This document shows positions 8,870-18,442 of a stretch of DNA of 64,000 bases, in pieces. A program made the position numbers and the translations under genes. The stretch comes from Lachnospiraceae bacterium. GTDB taxonomy: Bacteria; Bacillota; Clostridia; Lachnospirales; Lachnospiraceae. Each line of letters begins with the position of its first letter. Position 1 is the first letter of the stretch. The notes below the pieces were generated by a model. The model was not told the origin of the DNA. It searched no databases and was given only the letters and a program-made list of their open reading frames with translations. The stretch is from positions 62,001 through 126,000 of the forward strand of contig JAGAJL010000015.1 of the NCBI GenBank assembly GCA_017626095.1, written 5' to 3'.

Positions 8870-10174
8870 TTAAAACTGCTCCAAAATATCTGCAAAAGAA
8901 AGTAAGTGTATATTCTTTTTCATACGTGCCTCTAACGTAAGCTTCTCATCAAAATCTCGAAAAGACACGATATAATATTCTTTCTCTCTCATCTTTGCCT
9001 CATCGGCTGCCTGAATCAGACGTTCGTAATCCTCATATGTCATCATCATTTTCAACTCATCACATAATACAACATGATAAACAGCATGTTTTTTCCACAC
9101 GAACGGAATCTGATTCTTTTTCCCCAAAAAACAATCGGAAGATGTTTTATCCGCCGGATCTAATATTCCCTGCAGATAAAAATATTCTTTAACAACATCT
9201 TTCAAATATTTTCCACAATATGCCAACAATTCCTCTTTTATGATTTTATCATAAAAAGACTTTCCATCCATCTGCAAAAGGTAATCTTCATTGTAATAAA
9301 TGAATTTAAACCAAAATGCAGTAAAATGACAGGAAATATCATAAATCCCCTTCTGACTGTTGTCATGACCAACACAGTCAATGGAATAAATCTTATTAAT
9401 CTGCTCCTGCTCCATTAAGGTCTTCAGATAAACACTGATTTTCGCACGGGAAAATCCGGTAATACGATACAAATCATTTAACTTCGTATTGCCATTAGCC
9501 ATACACAATAAAATTGTATCATATACACCACTTTCACGCAAACCGGTCATACAATAAGAATAGCCGACCTGACGCAAATATGATTTGGAAGATAGAATAT
9601 TTTCAATCATATTTTCTTCCACCGACAGCTCGGGATCAAAATAATTCCACAATCCCGGAATACCACCAAATATGGCATACATAATAAATAAATTTGCACG
9701 ATTATAGTTTTGATAGATCTGACATATATTCTGAAATGACAATGGCTTTATTTTATAAAATCCACTGATGGATGCGACACTACGACCAAAGGCCTTAACC
9801 ATAGATGTTTCCACCCAGTTAACTTCTGATGATACTAAAACAATTAATATCTTTTCATCTTTCAACAATTGTAATAAAACGGGCATAAACTCATCACATT
9901 TTGCGAATCCCTGAAACTCATCAACGATCAAAACCTTTTTCGTCTCTGAAGGCTTGTTCTTAAGTTTATCAATTTCCTGTATAACCCCTTCCAGCATCCA
10001 TTCTTTAACAATCGGTTTCACAAGAAAATAAGAATACGTCAAGTCTTTGCAAAAATCCAGTAAAAACGATGTTTTACCCATGAATTTCTGTCCGTAAAAC
10101 ACCACCATCTGACTGCCATCACGGTTCATATAGTCTTCAAAGTATGTATATTCCCGATTACGACCAACTAACAT
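8870..10174 (-). CDS. AAA-type ATPase with DUF234-like C-terminal domain
   Basis: 434 residues resembling the archaeal-type ATPase family often annotated ATPase/DUF234. The P-loop is FYGQKFMGKTSFL and Walker B is KKVLIVDEFQGF. The middle contains a winged-helix-like stretch (LNDLYRITGFSRAKISVYLKTL), followed by a C-terminal domain around HAVYHVVLCDELKMMM. These proteins are widespread in gut Firmicutes and Bacteroidetes and their role is uncertain; DNA-linked or toxin-like functions have been suggested. The start follows AGGGG. Gaps to the EAL gene (22 bp) and topB (14 bp) imply one transcript. Confidence 0.8.
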   Translation of the reverse strand: MLVGRNREYTYFEDYMNRDGSQMVVFYGQKFMGKTSFLLDFCKDLTYSYFLVKPIVKEWMLEGVIQEIDKLKNKPSETKKVLIVDEFQGFAKCDEFMPVLLQLLKDEKILIVLVSSEVNWVETSMVKAFGRSVASISGFYKIKPLSFQNICQIYQNYNRANLFIMYAIFGGIPGLWNYFDPELSVEENMIENILSSKSYLRQVGYSYCMTGLRESGVYDTILLCMANGNTKLNDLYRITGFSRAKISVYLKTLMEQEQINKIYSIDCVGHDNSQKGIYDISCHFTAFWFKFIYYNEDYLLQMDGKSFYDKIIKEELLAYCGKYLKDVVKEYFYLQGILDPADKTSSDCFLGKKNQIPFVWKKHAVYHVVLCDELKMMMTYEDYERLIQAADEAKMREKEYYIVSFRDFDEKLTLEARMKKNIHLLSFADILEQF

Positions 10175-10196
10175 AAATACCCCTTATTCGTCTGTA

Positions 10197-11915
10197 CTAT
10201 CCATTATGTTCCATCAGGCTAACCAGCTCTTCTTCCGGCATAGGCTTACCCAAAAGAAATCCCTGAATATTATCACATTCAATTTTTTTCAAATATTCAA
10301 ATTGTTCTTCGGTTTCCACTCCTTCGGCAACCGTTTCGTAACCAAGTTTTTTTACCATGGAAACAATCGATTCGGTAATGACCTGTGTACTTTCATCATC
10401 AATAACCGTATCAATAAAGGATTTATCAATTTTTAAGGTATCAATCGGCAAGCCCTTTAAATATGAAAGAGAAGAAAAACCGGTTCCAAAATCATCTAAT
10501 GAAATTTTAATGCCATAATCCTTAATCACATGAAGTTTTTCAACAACCTGATCAAAATCATCAATCAGAACGCTTTCTGTAATTTCCAACTCAATATCCT
10601 TGGGATTAACCTGATACTTTTCCAATAAATCAAACAAATTATTTACAAAATCCTGACGTTTGTACTGCAGCGCAGAAATATTTAAAGATAATACCATATT
10701 ACAATCATACTTTTTACGCCATTCAGCATATTTTTTGATGCCCTCTTCCAAAACCCAGCTTCCGATCGGTACAATCAATCCACTTTTTTCTGCCAATGGA
10801 ATAAAACAACCGGGACTGATCATCTTTCCGTTTTCATCCTTCCAACGAATCAATGCTTCAACACCGCGTAAGTCACCTGATTTGGAATCATACTGAGGTT
10901 GATAATACAAAACAAACCGATTCATGGAAATCGCTTCTTTTAGTCTGTTTTCCAAATTCACATTATCCAGGAAATCTTTATAAATGGGAGCCTCGAAATA
11001 TTTTAACTGGTTCGTTCCAAGTTCTTTGGCACGAAACATGACAACTTCCGCACAATTAATTAATTCCAGACTGTTTGTTGCCGTTTCCGGATACTCTGCA
11101 ACCCCCGCACACAGAGTGATATATATTTCATGTCCACCAAGCAGGCGGAAAGGCTTTTCCAGTCTCTTTAAAACCTGTGTAAAAATATAATCCACACTAT
11201 GATTACCAATCGGATTTTTAATGGCCATATAAAAGGTATCATCATTGACATGTGCCGCAATCATTCTGTCATCCAGCATATCTCTTATGAATAGACCAAA
11301 CGACTGTACCAGTTCATCTCCAGCTACCAGCCCTAAGCCATCATTAATCTTTTTAAAATCATCAAAATCCAGACACATAACGGCAATGGATTCATTATCA
11401 CTTTCCGCATTACGGATCCATTCACTTAATACGCGCACAAAATAATTGCGGTTATATAAGCCGGTCAATGTATCATAATAGGCCATATACTGTAATTCTT
11501 CATTCTGTTTTTTCGATTTCGAAATATCCCGGATACGAACAACCTTTTCTATCGGACTTCCATCCTGATAAATAATGGTACATTCAAATTCCAGCCACTT
11601 ATCTTTTCCTTCCAGCTTGCACTCTAAGGAATCATTCTCTTTATGAGTTCTTTCAAAAAATAAAAGCTTTTGTAAGTCATTTTTATAACCATCTTCCACC
11701 GTCTCGATGATTTTGATCAGATCGCTTTCATTTGAAATAGTAAAATCGAAAAAACTTGACCTGTTGCCTAAAACACTAAGACTTTTCTTTAAAAAATCCA
11801 CATAAATAAAAGCATTTCTGGAGGTAGAACAAACCAATTGATACATTTTCTCTTTGCTGTCTAAATGTTGAATAACAGACTGAGCCATGTCCAATTGAAA
11901 CTGTAAATCGTTCAT
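10197..11915 (-). CDS. c-di-GMP phosphodiesterase (EAL) with degenerate GGDEF domain
   Basis: 572 residues. The N-terminal 150 residues end in a PAC-like segment (VVRIRDISKSKKQNEELQ), suggesting a PAS sensor. The GGDEF domain (YDTLTGLYNRNYF onwards) has NDDTF where GGDEF is expected, so diguanylate cyclase activity is unlikely. The EAL domain keeps the residues needed for hydrolysis: VEALIRW, SLNISALQ, ELEITESVL, DDFGTGFSSL, LKIDKSFI, AEGVETEEQ and QGFLLGKPM. No membrane segment is evident, so the protein is cytoplasmic and should cleave c-di-GMP to pGpG. It is first in a run with the ATPase and topB. Confidence 0.92.
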   Translation of the reverse strand: MNDLQFQLDMAQSVIQHLDSKEKMYQLVCSTSRNAFIYVDFLKKSLSVLGNRSSFFDFTISNESDLIKIIETVEDGYKNDLQKLLFFERTHKENDSLECKLEGKDKWLEFECTIIYQDGSPIEKVVRIRDISKSKKQNEELQYMAYYDTLTGLYNRNYFVRVLSEWIRNAESDNESIAVMCLDFDDFKKINDGLGLVAGDELVQSFGLFIRDMLDDRMIAAHVNDDTFYMAIKNPIGNHSVDYIFTQVLKRLEKPFRLLGGHEIYITLCAGVAEYPETATNSLELINCAEVVMFRAKELGTNQLKYFEAPIYKDFLDNVNLENRLKEAISMNRFVLYYQPQYDSKSGDLRGVEALIRWKDENGKMISPGCFIPLAEKSGLIVPIGSWVLEEGIKKYAEWRKKYDCNMVLSLNISALQYKRQDFVNNLFDLLEKYQVNPKDIELEITESVLIDDFDQVVEKLHVIKDYGIKISLDDFGTGFSSLSYLKGLPIDTLKIDKSFIDTVIDDESTQVITESIVSMVKKLGYETVAEGVETEEQFEYLKKIECDNIQGFLLGKPMPEEELVSLMEHNG

Positions 11916-11962
11916 AAAATATACCCCCGAAATGCTTTTCTAATTAAATCAATTTAAGAATT

Positions 11963-13048
11963 CTACTTTTTATTAATAAAACCTTTTGCTTTTAATAATT
12001 CCGCACAAAGTACGGCACCGCCTGCAGCTCCTCTTACTGTATTATGGGAAAGACCTACAAACTTGTAATCATAAATGGTATCTTCACGTAAACGTCCGAT
12101 TGAGATTCCCATACCTTTTTCATAGTCTACATCAACCTGAACCTGCGGTCTGTTATCTTCTTCCATATAGCGGATAAACTGCTTCGGTGCAGAAGGCAGT
12201 TCCAACTCCTGAGGAAGACCACTGAAGGATACTAACTTTTCAATCAACTGTTCTTTTGTAGGTTTCTTTCTGAATTTCACAAATACCGCTGCAGTATGTC
12301 CGTTTAATACAGGAACACGAATACACTGGCAGGAAATCTTAGGCTCAGTAGCCGGTACAATTTCACCATTTTCAACCTTACCATAAATTCTTAACGGCTC
12401 TTTTTCACTCTTTTCTTCCTCTCCACCGATGTAAGGAATGATATTTTCAACCATTTCCGGCCAGTCTTTAAAGGTCTTGCCGGCACCGGAAATTGCCTGA
12501 TAAGTTGTTGCGATTACTTCATAAGGCTCAAACTCTCTCCATGCATATAATACAGGTGCATAACTCTGGATGGAGCAATTGGGTTTTACGGCAACAAAAC
12601 CTTTGGTTGTTCCAAGACGTTTCTTTTGTGCTTCAATCACATCGGTGTGATCCGGATTGATTTCCGGAATAATCATCGGAACATCCGGTGTCCATCTGTG
12701 TGCAGAGTTATTGGAAACAACAGGTGTTTCAGTCTTTGCATAAGCATCTTCAATTGCTCTGATTTCTTCCTTGGTCATATCAACGGCAGAAAATACAAAA
12801 TCAACTTCAGCAGCAACAGCTTCAACTTCATTTACATTTTTAACAATCAGTTTTTTGACTGCTTCCGGCATAGGGGTTGTCATTTTCCATCTGTCACCAA
12901 CTGCCTCTTCATATGTCTTTCCGGCACTTCTCGGACTTGCTGCAATCGTTGTTACCTCAAACCATGGATGATTTTCCAACAGAGAAATAAATCTCTGACC
13001 GACCATACCGGTTCCACCTAAAATACCGACTTTTAATTTTTCACTCAT
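11963..13048 (-). CDS. asd: Aspartate-semialdehyde dehydrogenase
   Basis: 361 residues. Makes aspartate semialdehyde from aspartyl phosphate with NADPH, the branch point to lysine/diaminopimelate, threonine and methionine. The dinucleotide-binding motif is VGILGGTGMVGQRF. The catalytic cysteine is in VKPNCSIQSY, and the substrate-binding stretch HRWTPDVPMIIPEINPDH is typical of the archaeal/fungal-type ASADH branch, which this follows in length. The start follows GAGGAGATTAGAAAAA. The gene stands alone; its 5' region (13049-13177) shows no lysine riboswitch that I can recognise. Confidence 0.95.
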   Translation of the reverse strand: MSEKLKVGILGGTGMVGQRFISLLENHPWFEVTTIAASPRSAGKTYEEAVGDRWKMTTPMPEAVKKLIVKNVNEVEAVAAEVDFVFSAVDMTKEEIRAIEDAYAKTETPVVSNNSAHRWTPDVPMIIPEINPDHTDVIEAQKKRLGTTKGFVAVKPNCSIQSYAPVLYAWREFEPYEVIATTYQAISGAGKTFKDWPEMVENIIPYIGGEEEKSEKEPLRIYGKVENGEIVPATEPKISCQCIRVPVLNGHTAAVFVKFRKKPTKEQLIEKLVSFSGLPQELELPSAPKQFIRYMEEDNRPQVQVDVDYEKGMGISIGRLREDTIYDYKFVGLSHNTVRGAAGGAVLCAELLKAKGFINKK

Positions 13049-13177
13049 TTTTTCTAATCTCCTCGTAAATAATTATATTTTGGACAATTGCATACTATTT
13101 CTACAGTAAATATAGATTATAATGCGCATCTACAATACCGCTTTATAAATCTGCAATTGTTAATAATAACAAAATCC

Positions 13178-14581
13178 TTAGTATATCCGTCCGCTGTCTT
13201 TCCAATCGCTTTCCAGATATTCCTTTTCCATGGCAATCACCTGATCCATGGCAGCTTTTCCCGGAGCACCTATTGTCAAACGTTTTTCCACACAGGTTTT
13301 TAAACTGACCGCATCATAGATATCCGGTTCAAATACATCACTGATTTCTTTGAACTCTTCCATGGTAAGATCCAGTATTGCTTTGTTTTTTTCGATACAG
13401 GTAAGCACCAGCTTACCGATAATACTATGTGCATCACGGAACGGAACACCGTGATTTACTAAATAATCAGCTGCATCGGTTGCATTCGTAAAACCGTTCA
13501 TGGCACTCTTTTCCATCACATCTTTACGGAATTTCATGGTGGTAATCATACCATTAAATAAGCTCAGGCAACCTTTTACCGTATCAATCGCATCGAAAGT
13601 GAGTTCCTTATCCTCCTGCATGTCTTTGTTATATGCAAGCGGAATTCCCTTCAATGTTGTCAGCATGGAAATTAAAGCTCCATAAACACGGCCGGTCTTT
13701 CCTCTGACTAACTCTGCAATATCCGGATTTTTCTTTTGTGGCATAATACTGCTTCCGGTTGAATATGCATCATCAATCTCCACAAACTGATATTCATTGG
13801 AATTCCAGATGATGATTTCCTCACAAAACCGGCTCAAATGCATCATTATCGTAGATAATGCACTCAAAAATTCCACGACATAATCCCTGTCTGCTACCGA
13901 ATCCATACTGTTTAACGTCGGACCCTCAAATCCAAGTAAAGAAGCCGTATAAACTCTATCTAACGGATAGGTAGTTCCTGCTAACGCACCGGAGCCCAGA
14001 GGGCAATAATTCATGCGATGATAAATGTCCCTTAAACGCAGTCTGTCTCTTTTAAACATTTCAAAATATGCACCAAAATGATGTGCCAGTGTCACCGGCT
14101 GAGCCTTTTGCAAATGCGTAAATCCGGGCATATAGGTTTCCGTGTTTTCTTCCATGATTTTCAAAAGAGAATACAATAATTTCTTTAATATATCATCAAC
14201 ATTTAAAAGCTCCGACCGGATATAAAGTTTCATATCCAAAGCAACCTGGTCATTGCGGCTCCTGCCGGTATGAAGCTTTTTACCAACATCACCGATCCGG
14301 TCAATTAAATTTGCCTCTACAAAGGAATGAATATCTTCATATTTGTCTGTAATCTCAAGCTTACCGCTTTCCACGTCATCACGGATCCCTGTAAGACCTT
14401 TTACGATGGCATCTTTTTCATCCTTGGTCAGAATGCCTTGTTTTTGCAACATGACTACATGTGCAATACTTCCTTCTATATCCTGACTGAAAAATTTCTG
14501 ATCAAAGGAAATAGATGCATTGAACCGATATACCAGTTCATCCGTATCCTTTGTAAATCGTCCTCCCCAAAGCTGTGCCAT
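13178..14581 (-). CDS. argH: Argininosuccinate lyase
   Basis: 467 residues, last step of arginine synthesis, splitting argininosuccinate into arginine and fumarate. It begins MAQLWGGRFTKDTDELVYRFNASI as expected for ArgH. The fumarase/aspartase superfamily signature GSSIMPQKKNPD is intact, and HTGRSRNDQVALD and GFTHLQKAQPVTLAHH carry substrate-binding residues. The start follows GGAGGAACGAC. Other arginine genes are not in the window. It is transcribed divergently from the ABC pair at 14705. Confidence 0.97.
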   Translation of the reverse strand: MAQLWGGRFTKDTDELVYRFNASISFDQKFFSQDIEGSIAHVVMLQKQGILTKDEKDAIVKGLTGIRDDVESGKLEITDKYEDIHSFVEANLIDRIGDVGKKLHTGRSRNDQVALDMKLYIRSELLNVDDILKKLLYSLLKIMEENTETYMPGFTHLQKAQPVTLAHHFGAYFEMFKRDRLRLRDIYHRMNYCPLGSGALAGTTYPLDRVYTASLLGFEGPTLNSMDSVADRDYVVEFLSALSTIMMHLSRFCEEIIIWNSNEYQFVEIDDAYSTGSSIMPQKKNPDIAELVRGKTGRVYGALISMLTTLKGIPLAYNKDMQEDKELTFDAIDTVKGCLSLFNGMITTMKFRKDVMEKSAMNGFTNATDAADYLVNHGVPFRDAHSIIGKLVLTCIEKNKAILDLTMEEFKEISDVFEPDIYDAVSLKTCVEKRLTIGAPGKAAMDQVIAMEKEYLESDWKDSGRIY

Positions 14582-14616
14582 GTCGTTCCTCCGATTCTAT
14601 GTTAAAACTAAATTTG

Positions 14617-14645
14617 ATAATATCATACAAGCCTTGTTTTTTCAA
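14617..14645 (-). promoter_or_regulatory. Putative sigma-A promoter of argH
   Basis: On the minus strand TTGAAA, 17 bp, TATTAT, about 35 bp upstream of the argH start in the divergent region. No ArgR box was recognised with confidence. Confidence 0.55.
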
Positions 14646-14704
14646 GATGATATGAACAAAGCCTTGATTTTACCATACAATAATAAAAAAAGAGGAAATG
14701 AAAT

Positions 14705-15463
14705 ATGGATACCATGATTCAATTAAAAAACATTTCCTTTTCCTATCACAGACAGGATGGAGAAATCAAAGCACTTTCCGATATTTCTTTTTCCGTAAAG
14801 AAAGGGGAATTCGTCTCCATTGTTGGTCCAAGCGGTTGTGGAAAATCAACTATTTTATCCATTTTAGCAGGTCTGTTGGAAAAAGAAAGCGGAAATATGC
14901 AAATGAATTCCTCTGTCAAATTCGGCTATATGTTTCAACAGGATTTGTTATTACCGTATCTAACTCTTTGGAAAAACGTCTGCCTTGGTCCATCTATTCA
15001 CCATCAACTAACCGGTGAAGTTTGTAAATATATCGAAGACTTATTAAGAAAATACGGATTAATTAATTTTAGAAATAAATATCCATCTCAATTGTCCGGC
15101 GGAATGCGTCAAAGAGCCGCATTAATCCGTACACTGGCACTCAATCCGGATGTTCTACTATTGGATGAGCCTTTTAGTGCTCTGGATTATCAGACCAGGC
15201 TGTTAGTCGCTGATGATATCGGAAGCATTATCCGAAAAGAAAATAAAACAGCAGTATTGGTTACACATGATTTATCAGAAGCAATCAGTTTGTCTGACAA
15301 AATCATTATTTTATCCAAACGTCCGGCAAGTGTCATTGATATTGTTAATATTTCAATTCCGGGAAAAGAAAATGGCTCTCTCTACGTCAGGGAGCAAAAA
15401 GAATTCGGAGACTATTTTCAAATACTTTGGAAGGAGATGAATACGCATGACAAATGCACATGA
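14705..15463 (+). CDS. ABC transporter ATPase, nitrate/sulfonate/taurine type
   Basis: 252 residues, SsuB/TauB-like. Walker A is GPSGCGKST, the signature is LSGGMRQRAAL, and Walker B is VLLLDEPFSALDYQTR; the Q-loop is GYMFQQDLLLPYLTLW. It would power import through the permease encoded next, with which it overlaps by 17 bp. The start follows AGAGGAAATGAAAT. No solute-binding protein gene accompanies the pair in this window, so substrate cannot be deduced; sulfonates, nitrate, taurine or thiamine precursors are all possible for the family. Confidence 0.88.
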   Translation: MDTMIQLKNISFSYHRQDGEIKALSDISFSVKKGEFVSIVGPSGCGKSTILSILAGLLEKESGNMQMNSSVKFGYMFQQDLLLPYLTLWKNVCLGPSIHHQLTGEVCKYIEDLLRKYGLINFRNKYPSQLSGGMRQRAALIRTLALNPDVLLLDEPFSALDYQTRLLVADDIGSIIRKENKTAVLVTHDLSEAISLSDKIIILSKRPASVIDIVNISIPGKENGSLYVREQKEFGDYFQILWKEMNTHDKCT

Positions 15464-16241
15464 AGAATATTTAAAGAAGCTTTCCAAGTACCGTAAAACA
15501 ATAAAAATGACACGTGGTCTGGTTTTGATTATTTTCCTCTCTATTTGGGAAACTGCGGCAAGACTAAACCTAATTGATGAATTTTTCTTCAGTTCTCCTA
15601 TGGGTATTGCCAAATGGTACTATAAAGCAATAACAACCGGAGAATTATTTACGCATATCGGATGTACCTTGTTTGAAACCATCTTAAGTTTCTTTCTGGT
15701 TATGCTTTTTTCAATCTTAATTGCATCGATTTTGTGGTTTTCAAAACCATTAGCTGATATTTTCGAACCATCATTAGTCATTTTAAACAGCCTTCCAAAA
15801 TCAGCGTTGGCACCGCTCATCATTGTATGGCTCGGAACCGGAACTAAAACGATTGTCATAGCCGGCATATCTGTCGCTGTATTTGGTTCCGTCATTAATT
15901 TATTTACACAATTTAAGCAAACGGACGAAGAAAGGGAAAAGCTGATTATTACACTGGGTGGTAACCGCCTTGATGTTTATAAAAAAATCGTTCTCCCCTA
16001 CTCCATTCCGACCCTGATCAACTTGATGAAAGTCAACATCGGGCTCTCCCTTGTCGGCGTCATAATCGGCGAATTTCTTGCCGCCAGAAAAGGACTGGGC
16101 TATTTGATTATCTATGGCACACAGGTATTCAAGCTTGATATGGTGATTTCAGCCATTATATTATTATGTTTTATTGCCTATGGTCTTTATTTTTTGATTC
16201 AGATTTTGGAAAAACATATACCGTTTATGATGGAGGAATAA
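15447..16241 (+). CDS. ABC transporter permease, nitrate/sulfonate/taurine type
   Basis: 264-residue inner-membrane permease of the BPD_transp_1 family with about six hydrophobic segments. The EAA-type coupling loop is visible as LIITLGGNRLDVYKKIVLPYSIPTL, which contacts the ATPase. It begins inside the ATPase gene after GGAGATGAATACGC. A strong hairpin follows at 16300-16332. The binding protein is expected elsewhere in the genome. Confidence 0.88.
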   Translation: MTNAHEEYLKKLSKYRKTIKMTRGLVLIIFLSIWETAARLNLIDEFFFSSPMGIAKWYYKAITTGELFTHIGCTLFETILSFFLVMLFSILIASILWFSKPLADIFEPSLVILNSLPKSALAPLIIVWLGTGTKTIVIAGISVAVFGSVINLFTQFKQTDEEREKLIITLGGNRLDVYKKIVLPYSIPTLINLMKVNIGLSLVGVIIGEFLAARKGLGYLIIYGTQVFKLDMVISAIILLCFIAYGLYFLIQILEKHIPFMMEE

Positions 16242-16299
16242 GGTGATTTTATTGCACTATTATTGTTATTATATTTAAATTGCTGTATTATATTATGAA

Positions 16300-16332
16300 G
16301 AGGGTCCTTTGCTAGATAGGCGAGGGGTCCTC
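16300..16332 (+). other. Strong G.U-rich hairpin after the ABC permease gene
   Basis: GAGGGTCCTTTGCT, loop AGATA, GGCGAGGGGTCCTC. About 13-14 consecutive pairs form if G.U pairs are allowed. It lacks a proper U-tract, so it may be a 3' end structure or a small RNA element; function unknown. Confidence 0.45.
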
Positions 16333-16350
16333 ATTTCAATAGTTTCTAAA

Positions 16351-16393
16351 AACAAAAAATAGCTATACAGAACAATATTCCATATAGCTATTT
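16351..16393 (-). terminator. Terminator of the chemoreceptor gene
   Basis: On the minus strand AAATAGCTATA pairs with TATAGCTATTT and is followed by a T-rich run. It lies about 30 bp past the chemoreceptor stop. Confidence 0.75.
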
Positions 16394-16423
16394 ATATTAT
16401 TTATAATCGAAAAACTATAAATT

Positions 16424-18109
16424 CTACAATTTAATCCGATCAATATTCTTTTTCAAATCGATGGCAACGGAATTAACGCCCTGCGCATCTTTACCAATCT
16501 TGCGTATGATTGCATTTGCCTCAGTCGCACAGGCAAGAGTTTCCTCTGTACTTGCAGCATTTTCCTCGGCAATGGCAGACAAATCGGAAACAATATCAAC
16601 AACCTTCACTCTTGCAGAATCAAGCTGCATTGTACGATCTGTAATATTTTCAATTCCCTGAAGGGATGATGCAATACCGCTTTTTACCTTTTTGAAAGCA
16701 TCCTGGGTTGCCAGAACATCCTGATTTTGCTGCTCAATAACATTTTTAATCTCTTCCATGACGGCAACAGATTTTTCAGACTCTTGCGTAATCTTGGAGA
16801 TGATTTCAGCAATCTGCTTGGCAGAAGTATTGGACTGCTCGGCAAGCTTTTGTATTTCTGCCGCAACAACCGCAAAACCTCTTCCAGCTTCACCGGCTCT
16901 GGCAGCTTCTATGGAAGCATTTAAAGACAACAAATTGGTCTCACTGGCAATTTCTGTAATCATTTCTACCGCAGCCTGAATTTCAGAAACACATTCATTG
17001 GTGACATTGGTCTGTTCTGATACGAGTTCCACAGCGGATCTTGTTTTATCATTGATAGCACTTAACTGTGTCAAAATCTTGGTGGCTTCATCGCCTGCAG
17101 CATTCATCTCACGGGAATTGTTCCTTAATACATCAACTTCGTTGGTCGTATCAACAATCATGTTGCCCATCGTAATGACGTTTTCTGTTGCAAGCTGTGT
17201 TTCTTCCGCCTGGTTACCGGCTCCGGTTGCAATCTCATTAGTTGCATGCTCAACTTGTCCTACGGTCTCAATACTATCCACAACGCTCTGAGTCATGCTG
17301 TCAGATGCTTTATAAACCTGATCTGCCAGATTTTTAATTTCAATCATGACATCATTCAGTTTATCTTCCAATGCAATCACAGAAGCACTGATTTCACCGC
17401 TTTCATCTTTTCTGGCTGAAAGCTTGTCTAAATCCGGATTTCTCGTAAAATCAAGATCGGCCAGTTTCTTAATTTCGAGATTTAATATCGTAATCGGTTT
17501 AACAATTTTAATAGCAATAATTGCTGTTACACCTATGTAAAACAACAATACAAAAAAGGCTACAACACCACCTGCAATCGTCAAATTTCGTACGCCACTA
17601 AAAATATCACTTTCATCTGCCGTCACTACAACAATAAAGGATGCAGAAGGATTGATATAATAAGAAGCGTATTTTGCAACTCCTTTAAATTTATATTTAA
17701 TCAATGAAGGTTCCGGAACATTACCACTTTCAATCTCTGAAACCAAATGCTTGACTGCATCATTTTCAACCGGTTTTCCAATTTTATCGGCAGTCGGATG
17801 ATACAACATAATGCCCTCTCCGGAAACCACGTATGTATAACTTGAAGGAATATCCTTTACTGCAATATTTCTGACAACCCTTGAGAGTGTCCCCATATTA
17901 AATGCAACGTCGTTTCCCTTTTCCGCTCTAATGCTATCAATCTGTTCTCCTGCTATAGTAGCAAGATCAATCATGTAATTCTCTGTTACGGATGATATAT
18001 TATTTTTTGCCTTTGGAATAATAATACTCATCACAATACAAACAACAACAATCATGGAAACAGAAACCAAGGCTACAACCTTGCCTGTAATAGAAGTTAT
18101 TTTTTTCAT
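16424..18109 (-). CDS. Methyl-accepting chemotaxis protein
   Basis: 561 residues. Order: N-terminal membrane segment ([20 protein letters not shown]), extracytoplasmic Cache-like sensor ([24 protein letters not shown]), second membrane segment (about 175-200), HAMP, then the signalling domain. The conserved hairpin tip reads [31 protein letters not shown]. It should relay ligand binding to CheA/CheW. The start MKKITSITG is preferred over an ATG five codons upstream, because GGGGGA lies at correct spacing before it. No C-terminal CheR-binding pentapeptide is seen. Motility genes are not in the window. Confidence 0.93.
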   Translation of the reverse strand: MKKITSITGKVVALVSVSMIVVVCIVMSIIIPKAKNNISSVTENYMIDLATIAGEQIDSIRAEKGNDVAFNMGTLSRVVRNIAVKDIPSSYTYVVSGEGIMLYHPTADKIGKPVENDAVKHLVSEIESGNVPEPSLIKYKFKGVAKYASYYINPSASFIVVVTADESDIFSGVRNLTIAGGVVAFFVLLFYIGVTAIIAIKIVKPITILNLEIKKLADLDFTRNPDLDKLSARKDESGEISASVIALEDKLNDVMIEIKNLADQVYKASDSMTQSVVDSIETVGQVEHATNEIATGAGNQAEETQLATENVITMGNMIVDTTNEVDVLRNNSREMNAAGDEATKILTQLSAINDKTRSAVELVSEQTNVTNECVSEIQAAVEMITEIASETNLLSLNASIEAARAGEAGRGFAVVAAEIQKLAEQSNTSAKQIAEIISKITQESEKSVAVMEEIKNVIEQQNQDVLATQDAFKKVKSGIASSLQGIENITDRTMQLDSARVKVVDIVSDLSAIAEENAASTEETLACATEANAIIRKIGKDAQGVNSVAIDLKKNIDRIKL

Positions 18110-18261
18110 GCTTTTTTCCCCCATAACATATACATTATTTTTTGTATAGTCCTTAAGGACAAAAGGCTTTTATAGCCTAACCTTATTTGTCATATATTTT
18201 ATCAAATTTTTGTATAAAATACAACGTTACAAACCTAATAAAAGCAGAATAATTTGTTATT

Positions 18262-18298
18262 AAAAAAAACACACTTGCAAGACAAAGCAAATGTGTTT
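18262..18298 (-). terminator. Terminator of tRNA-Thr
   Basis: On the minus strand ACACATTTGC and GCAAGTGTGT form the stem, followed by eight T. It starts a few bases after the tRNA 3' end. Confidence 0.85.
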
Positions 18299-18305
18299 AA
18301 AAAAG

Positions 18306-18377
18306 CTCCCTATCGGACTCGAACCGACGACCTTCTCATTACGAGTGAGACGCACTACCGACTGTGCTAAGGAAGCA
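18306..18377 (-). tRNA. tRNA-Thr (anticodon CGT)
   Basis: A 72-nt cloverleaf: acceptor GCTTCCT/AGGGAGC, D arm GCAC/GTGC, anticodon stem TCTCA/TGAGA with loop CTCGTAA (anticodon CGT, reads ACG), and T arm GTCGG-TTCGAGT-CCGAT. CCA is not encoded. It is followed directly by a strong terminator. Confidence 0.95.
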
Positions 18378-18442
18378 ATCAAAATATATAATATTCAGAC
18401 CAAAGTACATTATATACAAAGATTTTAAAGAATGCAACCGCT

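Noticed and set aside
13049..13177. Lysine riboswitch upstream of asd
   Set aside because: The leader is short and AT-rich, and no recognisable lysine riboswitch core is present.
14601..14680. Direct repeat AAGCCTTG-N-TTTT between argH and the ABC genes
   Set aside because: Two short copies, explained by AT-rich promoter sequence; not enough for a regulatory claim.
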